Source: Flavobacteriales bacterium (GTDB lineage: Bacteria > Bacteroidota > Bacteroidia > Flavobacteriales > JABDKJ01). From it: DNA of 15,608 nt. A program made the translations under genes and the position numbers. The stretch lies in contig JABDKJ010000037.1 of the NCBI GenBank assembly GCA_013002285.1, positions 1 through 15,608 on the forward strand, written 5' to 3'. Below the pieces are notes generated by a model that searched no databases, was not told where the DNA came from, and saw only the letters and a program-made list of their open reading frames with translations. Shown here in pieces: positions 7,519 through 13,193 of the stretch (position 1 is the stretch's first letter; every line of letters begins with the position of its first letter).

Positions 7519-8625
7519 CTATCGCTTAATTGGTTGATTCCATAATTTCAAAGAATCACTTTCGGCTAAGCCAGAAAGAACTTCTACTTTTAGACCATCA
7601 CTCAGTCCCAATTCGACATCTCTTCTCTCCCATGTGTCATTCTCCACTTTCACTTCCACAAAGGTCTTGTTCTCTTTGTCATATTGCACAACACTTTCCG
7701 AGATGGTAAAGACATCATCCCTTCTGTCCAATACTACATCTGCATTAGCTGAATAACCAGCTCTTATGAACTCGCCCTCAGCCATGTTCAAGGCAGCTTT
7801 TATTTCAAATTGAATTGCTCCATTTTCCTCTATTCCCTTTGGCGCGATATATTCCAGCTTGGCATTGAAAGTTTTGTCTTCTATAGCCGCTATCTTAACG
7901 ATAAGGTCCATCCCGGGTTTTAGCTTCTCTACTTCAGACTCATCGATCTTGCCGAGGAAGATCAGATCCTTCATATCAGCAACGGAAGCGATAGTTGTTC
8001 CATCATTGAAATTATTGGCCTCAATAACAGAGTTTCCTTCTTCCACTGGAATTTCCAAGATCATCCCGCTGATCGTAGACCTTACAAGTGTATTTGTAGC
8101 TGCACCAGAACGCTTAGCCACACCCTTTTTAATGATCTGTAGATTGTCCTCAGCCGCTGCTTTTTCTTCTTTTGCGTTCCTTAGAGCCAATTCAAAAGGA
8201 AGGATATCTGCCGGAGCGATAACTTCTTGGTCCAAAAGGATCTTGTTCCGGTCATAGTCCATCTGAGCGTTCTCCATTGAGATCATGGCCCTATTTACTC
8301 TGTTCTCAGCATTGTTCAAATTCACCATATTCGGTATAACCTTAACTTTGGCGATCAAGTCTCCGCTACTCACACTTTCTCCTGCTTCCTTGTAGAGCTC
8401 TGTAATGATCCCCGATATTTGAGGCTTTATCTGGATCTCTTTTCGAGGCTGAACAGATCCTGTGGCCACAGACTTGAGTATGATACTCTCAATGCTACCT
8501 ACTTGCCCTTTATATTTTAAAGGATCTTCATTTTCCTTTTCGTAGAGATGATAGATCACATAGGCCGCAGCTATGAATACGATCACTATAAAAATGATCA
8601 GAGATATTAGTTTTCCTTTCTTCAT
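7519..8625 (-). CDS. Periplasmic adaptor (HlyD/MacA-like membrane fusion protein)
   Basis: This 368-residue protein would link inner-membrane MacB-like permeases to an outer-membrane channel. It has one N-terminal membrane helix (about 6-26), the first half of a lipoyl domain (63-95; IQIKPQISGIITELYKEAGE), a single coiled-coil hairpin (about 100-168), the second lipoyl half (180-214; VRSTISGMILEIPVEEGNSV), a beta-barrel (220-297) and a membrane-proximal domain to the end. Its arrangement fits the MacA branch that works with ABC exporters. Its gene lies 15 bases after the second permease and one base before the binding-protein gene. No outer-membrane factor (TolC-like) is in the window, so that partner must be encoded elsewhere. 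Confidence 0.92.
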   Translation of the reverse strand: MKKGKLISLIIFIVIVFIAAAYVIYHLYEKENEDPLKYKGQVGSIESIILKSVATGSVQPRKEIQIKPQISGIITELYKEAGESVSSGDLIAKVKVIPNMVNLNNAENRVNRAMISMENAQMDYDRNKILLDQEVIAPADILPFELALRNAKEEKAAAEDNLQIIKKGVAKRSGAATNTLVRSTISGMILEIPVEEGNSVIEANNFNDGTTIASVADMKDLIFLGKIDESEVEKLKPGMDLIVKIAAIEDKTFNAKLEYIAPKGIEENGAIQFEIKAALNMAEGEFIRAGYSANADVVLDRRDDVFTISESVVQYDKENKTFVEVKVENDTWERRDVELGLSDGLKVEVLSGLAESDSLKLWNQPIKR

Positions 8626-8640
8626 TTGATCTCAAAAAAA

Positions 8641-9900
8641 TTATTTTCCACTTCTTAATGCATCAACAGGTTTGATCATTACGGCTCTTAAAGCAGGAAT
8701 AAAGCCTGCGATAATGCCTACAACGATCATAAACAATAAACTCATAAGAACGAGAGATAAGCTCACTTCCGGATTCTTAAATGTGCCTCCTACAAGCTCT
8801 CCTCCTAATAGATGGCGTATCAATTCAATGAGCCCCACCCCAAGGACCAAGCCCGTGAGACCAGATAGTACAGTTAGCAATGTAGTTTCTTTCACCACTT
8901 GGGAAATGATGGAGATGGGCCTTGCTCCCAAAGATCTTCTCACTCCAAATTCGCGAGTTCGATCATTTACATTGATGAGCATAATAATGACAATTACGAT
9001 CATTCCGCCATACAAACTCAGTCCTCCCATGACGTAGCCAACATAATTCATAGCAATGAAAACCTCATCTATTTCTCCCATTCGTTCCGCCATGTTCCAA
9101 TGACCAAAAGCCCTCCTGTCCTGAGGATGTATTTTTTTGATCTCTTTTAATGTCTGAACGACAGCTTCTTGCATTTCCGGAACTGAATATCCTTCTGCGC
9201 TAAGACATGAGATCCAACCCACTCTATCGCCAGTGTTGAATGCATTCTGAAATGTTGTAAAAGGCGTGAATATACTATGTTCTTCTTCCTGACCGTCTTC
9301 GCCATCCTTAAATGACTTGAACACACCTACTACTTTGAAATTAACTCCGTTTATTGTGATATAATCCCCCAGAACCTCTTCCCCTTCTTCGAAGAGCAGT
9401 TGTTGAACTTTGCGACCAACAACACAGATCTTCCGTCTTTCTTCAATATCTCCGTAGTTCAAGTACCTGCCACGAATAATGTCGATGGGTGACACCTCTA
9501 TATATTCCGGCATATCGCCATAAACATCAAAAGCTCCTGTTTTTGTTTTTCTATTGACGTTATTGGAACCTTGCCAACCTCCCAACTGATTTCTAGGTGA
9601 GATCACTCCTATTTGTGGAACATTCTCTTTGAGATAAATAATATCATCATTCTTTAGCTGAACCCATCTAGGTGCTTTTTGTCCTTTGTAAGGCAGATTG
9701 GCCATTCCACCCCATAGGAACATAGAGTTACTCGCAACCGAAGTCATTTCAGCTTTGATGCCGTTTTTCAAACCGTTGTTAGCACCTATCATTAACAGCA
9801 CCATCATGATGCCCCAAGCTACTCCAATACCAGCTAAAAAGGCCCTCATTGGTTTTCTCAAGATCAACTGCAATATTTCATTCCAACTATCTCTATTCAT
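8641..9900 (-). CDS. MacB/FtsX-family ABC exporter permease 2
   Basis: This 419-residue inner-membrane protein has the MacB architecture without a fused ATPase: one N-terminal helix (about 21-43), a large periplasmic domain (about 44-285, with GRYLNYGDIEERRKICVVGRKV near 144-165), then three helices (about 288-311, 338-361, 380-401). The cytoplasmic coupling motif NDRTREFGVRRSLGA (312-326) and the tail PALRAVMIKPVDALR are characteristic. It would pair with permease 1, which it resembles in layout but differs from throughout, to form a heterodimer served by the single ATPase. The substrate is unknown; family members export peptides, macrolides, lipids or siderophores. Its start overlaps the permease 1 stop by 8 bases. 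Confidence 0.93.
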   Translation of the reverse strand: MNRDSWNEILQLILRKPMRAFLAGIGVAWGIMMVLLMIGANNGLKNGIKAEMTSVASNSMFLWGGMANLPYKGQKAPRWVQLKNDDIIYLKENVPQIGVISPRNQLGGWQGSNNVNRKTKTGAFDVYGDMPEYIEVSPIDIIRGRYLNYGDIEERRKICVVGRKVQQLLFEEGEEVLGDYITINGVNFKVVGVFKSFKDGEDGQEEEHSIFTPFTTFQNAFNTGDRVGWISCLSAEGYSVPEMQEAVVQTLKEIKKIHPQDRRAFGHWNMAERMGEIDEVFIAMNYVGYVMGGLSLYGGMIVIVIIMLINVNDRTREFGVRRSLGARPISIISQVVKETTLLTVLSGLTGLVLGVGLIELIRHLLGGELVGGTFKNPEVSLSLVLMSLLFMIVVGIIAGFIPALRAVMIKPVDALRSGK

Positions 9901-11119
9901 CTTTTAGAGCCTCAACAGGTTTGATCTTCGCAGCCTTTCTTGCAGGGATAAGCCCGGCTATAACGCCAACTGTGCTGAGCACGGTCATTGCCAATAGACA
10001 GATCTGCAAATTTACTGTAGGGTTCTTGAAGTATTCGTGCTCTACAACTTGAGCTACCCCATTCAATACCAAGTAGGCGAGAATAAAGCCTATGAGTCCG
10101 GACAAGAAAGTAATGAAGAAGGACTCTTGAATGATCATTGATACAATAGAAAAAGGCGAAGCACCGATGGCTTTTCGAACACCTATCTCTTTTGTACGGT
10201 CTTGGACAACAATAGACATGATGGTTGAAACTCCAATAACACCAGCCAGAAGTGTAAAAAAGCCCATGAAGAATAAAAATATCTTTATACCTAGGAACAT
10301 GTTTTGGAAGATAGCGAACTCGGCATTTTGATTGCTTACATCTATCCCTTTTGGATCATTGGGATGAATGCTGTATTTTCCTCTAAGCTCCAGATCCATG
10401 GTTTCAGCCATGGCTTCACTTGCCTGTAGGTCCTTGTCTTCTGTTGAAACAATGAAATTTGAGATCTTCCCTGTATTGCCTCCATATAATTTCATTCCCG
10501 TGCTAAAGGGGAAATATACGATCCTGTTTTCCCAACGACTGTTGGGGTCATTAAAAGTTCCTACAACAAAAAAATTAGCTCCCATTACAGATATCATTTT
10601 ACCTATAGGATCCGTATCACCAAACAGGTCTTCCACAACAGTCTGCCCTATTACAGCAACTTTACGTTCTTCATCTATGTCTCCTTGATTAATGTACCTA
10701 CCTGTCACCATCTCGGTCATTTCTGTATACTGATGTCCTGGATGAACGCAGCGAATGGAGAAGTTTGATACCTGGTCTTTGTATTTCACAGGCCGCCCCC
10801 AAAATTGAAGTCGCGCAGTAGAGATATCTGTTTTTGCAATTTCTTTTCGTGCTTTTTCGTGATCTGAAACATGAAGATCTACTTGTCTATTCGACCGATA
10901 ACCCGCATAAGGCAATGAAGTACGTCCACTGCGAACCCAAATGGTATTTGTTGCATCGTCAAAAGAAGAATAGGCCCCATTTTGCAAACCTCCACCCATG
11001 CCTTGTAATATGACAAGAATGAATATCCCTATACCTATTGCATTCATAGTCAAGAATGTCCTAAAAGGGTTCTGAAGCATTCCGGTCAATATTTCCTGCC
11101 ACCTATCGCTACTGAACAT
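9893..11119 (-). CDS. MacB/FtsX-family ABC exporter permease 1
   Basis: This 408-residue permease has the same plan as its neighbour: helix 1 (about 21-43), a periplasmic MacB-type domain (about 45-272, including GRYINQGDIDEERKVAVIGQTV around 140-161), and helices at about 275-302, 325-352 and 372-393. The FtsX coupling motif QDRTKEIGVRKAIGAS spans 306-321, and the C-terminal PARKAAKIKPVEALK matches the family. ATG at 11119 overlaps the end of the ATPase gene by 11 bases, so the two are translationally coupled. It is clearly a distant paralog of permease 2 and probably its heterodimer partner. The substrate is not predictable. Confidence 0.93.
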   Translation of the reverse strand: MFSSDRWQEILTGMLQNPFRTFLTMNAIGIGIFILVILQGMGGGLQNGAYSSFDDATNTIWVRSGRTSLPYAGYRSNRQVDLHVSDHEKARKEIAKTDISTARLQFWGRPVKYKDQVSNFSIRCVHPGHQYTEMTEMVTGRYINQGDIDEERKVAVIGQTVVEDLFGDTDPIGKMISVMGANFFVVGTFNDPNSRWENRIVYFPFSTGMKLYGGNTGKISNFIVSTEDKDLQASEAMAETMDLELRGKYSIHPNDPKGIDVSNQNAEFAIFQNMFLGIKIFLFFMGFFTLLAGVIGVSTIMSIVVQDRTKEIGVRKAIGASPFSIVSMIIQESFFITFLSGLIGFILAYLVLNGVAQVVEHEYFKNPTVNLQICLLAMTVLSTVGVIAGLIPARKAAKIKPVEALKDE

Positions 11120-11828
11120 CTTTATCTTGTAATAGTAAATGAGGTGTGGCCCTAACGATCTTTATATCTTTTAAAACCTTGCCGTATTTAAGTTGAATAA
11201 TGCGATCGGTCATTTGTGAAATATCCTGCTCATGTGTCACAATGATCACGGTGATACCTTCATCATTGATCTTTTGCAAGATCTCCATTACTTCATATGA
11301 AGTTACTGTATCCAAGGCACCTGTTGGTTCATCGGCAAGGATAACTCTTGGTTCGGCAACCAAAGCCCTTGCAATAGCCACTCTTTGTTTTTGCCCACCA
11401 GACAATTGATTAGGTAAGTGCTCTGCCCATTCTGTAAGGCCCACTTTTTCCAAATATTCATATGCTTTTGCTTTTCGCTTTTTTCTCGGTACCTTTTGAT
11501 AATAAAGCGGAAGCGCCACATTTTCCCAAGCGGTCTTGAAATGGATAAGGTTGAATGATTGAAAAACAAAACCTAGTGACTTACTTCTGAATTGAGCGGC
11601 TTTAGATTCGGATAGTTTCTCAACCAATGTACCATTCAACCAATATTCACCTTTGTCATAATCATCTAATATTCCTAAGATATTTAAGAGGGTCGATTTT
11701 CCGGATCCCGAAGAGCCCATAATGGAGACCATTTCCCCTTCTGCGATCTCAAGATCTATACCTTTCAAAACTTCCAGTGGTTTTGAACCAGTGAAATAGG
11801 ATTTATGTATGTTTTTAAGGCTTATCAT
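11109..11828 (-). CDS. MacB/LolD-type ABC exporter ATP-binding protein
   Basis: This 239-residue ATPase energises the two MacB-like permeases. Walker A is GSSGSGKST (38-46), the Q-loop is FVFQSFNL (Gln90), the signature is LSGGQKQRVAIARAL (142-156), Walker B with the D-loop is VILADEPTGALD (162-173), and the switch histidine is in THEQD (His199). All catalytic positions are intact. The sequence TGALD and the lack of a fused permease place it in the MacB/LolD/SalX group. It is the first gene of the eight-gene minus-strand cluster. ATG at 11828 is about 11 bases from a candidate -7 element, so the leader would be very short. Confidence 0.95.
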   Translation of the reverse strand: MISLKNIHKSYFTGSKPLEVLKGIDLEIAEGEMVSIMGSSGSGKSTLLNILGILDDYDKGEYWLNGTLVEKLSESKAAQFRSKSLGFVFQSFNLIHFKTAWENVALPLYYQKVPRKKRKAKAYEYLEKVGLTEWAEHLPNQLSGGQKQRVAIARALVAEPRVILADEPTGALDTVTSYEVMEILQKINDEGITVIIVTHEQDISQMTDRIIQLKYGKVLKDIKIVRATPHLLLQDKDVQ

Positions 11829-11838
11829 TGGTAAAAAG

Positions 11839-11846
11839 CAAAACTA
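11839..11846 (-). promoter_or_regulatory. Candidate -7 promoter element for the efflux/uptake cluster
   Basis: On the minus strand this reads TAGTTTTG, matching the Bacteroidota primary sigma -7 consensus TAnnTTTG. A TTG (11865-11863) lies 16 bases upstream, slightly short for the -33 element. Transcription would start only a few bases before the ATG at 11828, so the leader would be nearly absent. This is a motif match only; the true promoter may lie further upstream. Confidence 0.3.
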
Positions 11847-11874
11847 GTCTTTTCAGTATTTGCAATATGTTAAA

Positions 11875-11918
11875 TTATATGATCGGTATGTTTAAAGGAT
11901 ACTTGGTCGATCATATAA
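11875..11918. repeat. Inverted repeat, 11-bp perfect arms, divergent intergenic region
   Basis: The arms TTATATGATCG (11875-11885) and CGATCATATAA (11908-11918) are perfect reverse complements. An inner pair GTAT/ATAC (11886-11889 and 11899-11902) extends the potential stem, with a 5-base bulge on the right. It sits just upstream of the candidate -33 position for the minus-strand cluster, and its right arm covers where the -33 of the desaturase promoter would fall. An operator for a dimeric regulator is the most natural reading. A terminator is unlikely because the arms are AT-rich and no T-tract follows. Confidence 0.6.
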
Positions 11919-11934
11919 ACAGTAGCGCTTCACT

Positions 11935-11942
11935 TATATTTG
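11935..11942 (+). promoter_or_regulatory. Candidate -7 promoter element for the desaturase gene
   Basis: TATATTTG matches TAnnTTTG exactly. No TTG is found at the usual distance upstream, so the -33 element is weak or absent. Transcription from here would give an untranslated leader of about 110 bases ahead of the ATG at 12060, which would include the ATAACAG hairpin. The element overlaps the left arm of an 8-bp inverted repeat (11937-11944 and 11962-11969). Confidence 0.35.
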
Positions 11943-12005
11943 ACAACTGATCGAAGAATAGGTCAAATAGAGGTATAAAAAGCCTAACTTGCGCCCCGAA
12001 ATTCA

Positions 12006-12042
12006 ATAACAGCTGATAACAGTAAATGTTCTTACCTGTTAT
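12006..12042 (+). repeat. ATAACAG triple repeat and hairpin upstream of desaturase
   Basis: ATAACAG occurs at 12006-12012 and again at 12016-12022, exactly ten bases apart, and its reverse complement CTGTTAT lies at 12036-12042. The second and third copies can fold into a 10-bp stem (12016-12025 with 12032-12042) with one bulged C and a 6-base loop, ending 17 bases before the desaturase ATG. It could be a regulator-binding site with helical phasing or an RNA hairpin in the leader. Confidence 0.55.
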
Positions 12043-12059
12043 GGAAAGAATGAATATAT

Positions 12060-13193
12060 ATGGCAGAAGTAAGCAAGATCAGTTTTAATAGGAAGGATGC
12101 ATCTCAATTTTTTCCTGAAGTAAAAGCAAGGGTTACAGAATATTTTACAAAGAATAACATCTCGATGAATGCAAATGGATCGATGTATTTCAAGGTTGTA
12201 TTCATTTTGTTTTTTTATGCATTGACCTATGCACTTTTGATCACTACTTCCTTCAGTCCTTGGATCATGTTCGTAGTAGCGGGCGTTCATGGATTTTTTA
12301 CTGCTCTAATTGGCTTGAACATTGGGCATGATGCTATTCATGGAGCATTCTCAAAGAACCAAAGATTGAATAAGATCATGGGCCTTGGTTTCAATATTAT
12401 TGGAGCAAGTGATTACATGTGGAAGATCACACATAATATCGTTCATCATACGTACACCAACATTCCTGGTCATGATGAAGACATAGATCAGATCCCTTTG
12501 TTAAGATTGAACCCTAAACAAGAGCTTTGGTGGATCCATAAATTCCAACATCTATATGCTTTCTTGCTTTATCCTCTTGCCTCATTTACATGGGTATTTA
12601 TTAAAGACTACAAGAAGTTCTTCGCTGAAAAAATAGGTGAACGAAAGAACGAACATCCAAAAATTGAATATTTCAGATTGTTCTTCTTCAAAGCAATGTA
12701 TTACACCATATTTCTAGTTATACCGCTCATTTTCATAGATATGGCTTGGTGGCAAATATTGATAGGATTCTTTTTTGCTCACCTTGTGGAAGGACTGACC
12801 ATCTCAGCTGTCTTTCAATTAGCACATGTTGTTGAAGGACCAGAGTTTCCTGAACCGGATGATATGGGCAATATGGAAAATTCATGGGCCATCCATCAAA
12901 TGAAGACGACCGCAGATTTTGCCCCAAAGAACCCGCTTGTGGATTTCTTTTTTGGTGGTCTGAACTTTCAAATAGAACATCATTTATTCCCTTACATATG
13001 CCATGTGCATTACAAACACATTGCTCCCATTGTAAAGGCTACCGCAAAAGAACATGGCGTGCCGTATTATGAGAACAAGAGTTTCATGAGCGCTATTCGT
13101 TCTCATATTGAAGAATTAAAAGTTCTAGGAAAACCAACAGTTATAGAAGCTAAAGTGGCAACATCGAAAAAGGTGCTTTCTCAGGTTAGTTAG
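12060..13193 (+). CDS. Membrane fatty-acid desaturase
   Basis: This 377-residue integral membrane di-iron enzyme would introduce a double bond into an acyl chain (acyl-CoA or acyl-lipid) using oxygen and electrons from a separate carrier. The three histidine boxes are intact: HDAIH (90-94), HNIVHH (125-130) and QIEHH (304-308). The glutamine in the third box is typical of front-end (delta-5/delta-6-like) and linoleoyl-CoA-type desaturases. Hydrophobic segments lie near 44-62, 68-87, 160-181, 207-227 and 229-250. No cytochrome b5 domain is fused. ATG at 12060 is chosen because the ATG at 12041 runs to an early stop. The leader carries inverted repeats that may control expression, perhaps in response to membrane state. 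Its stop overlaps by 4 bases the end of the convergent outer-membrane protein gene. Regioselectivity cannot be read from the sequence. Confidence 0.94.
   Translation: MAEVSKISFNRKDASQFFPEVKARVTEYFTKNNISMNANGSMYFKVVFILFFYALTYALLITTSFSPWIMFVVAGVHGFFTALIGLNIGHDAIHGAFSKNQRLNKIMGLGFNIIGASDYMWKITHNIVHHTYTNIPGHDEDIDQIPLLRLNPKQELWWIHKFQHLYAFLLYPLASFTWVFIKDYKKFFAEKIGERKNEHPKIEYFRLFFFKAMYYTIFLVIPLIFIDMAWWQILIGFFFAHLVEGLTISAVFQLAHVVEGPEFPEPDDMGNMENSWAIHQMKTTADFAPKNPLVDFFFGGLNFQIEHHLFPYICHVHYKHIAPIVKATAKEHGVPYYENKSFMSAIRSHIEELKVLGKPTVIEAKVATSKKVLSQVS

Noticed and set aside
8672..9150. Two overlapping plus-strand open frames inside permease 2.
   Set aside because: They are shadows of a strongly conserved FtsX-family gene on the other strand and show no domain or signal of their own.
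11829..12059. Possible cobalamin or other riboswitch ahead of the transport cluster.
   Set aside because: The candidate promoter leaves almost no leader, and no B12-box-like or other recognisable aptamer sequence is visible on the minus strand. Only simple inverted repeats are seen.
12039..12290. 83-residue minus-strand open frame spanning the desaturase start.
   Set aside because: It lies antisense to the well-supported desaturase N-terminus, has low-complexity cysteine-rich content with no recognisable motif, and overlaps the leader hairpin.
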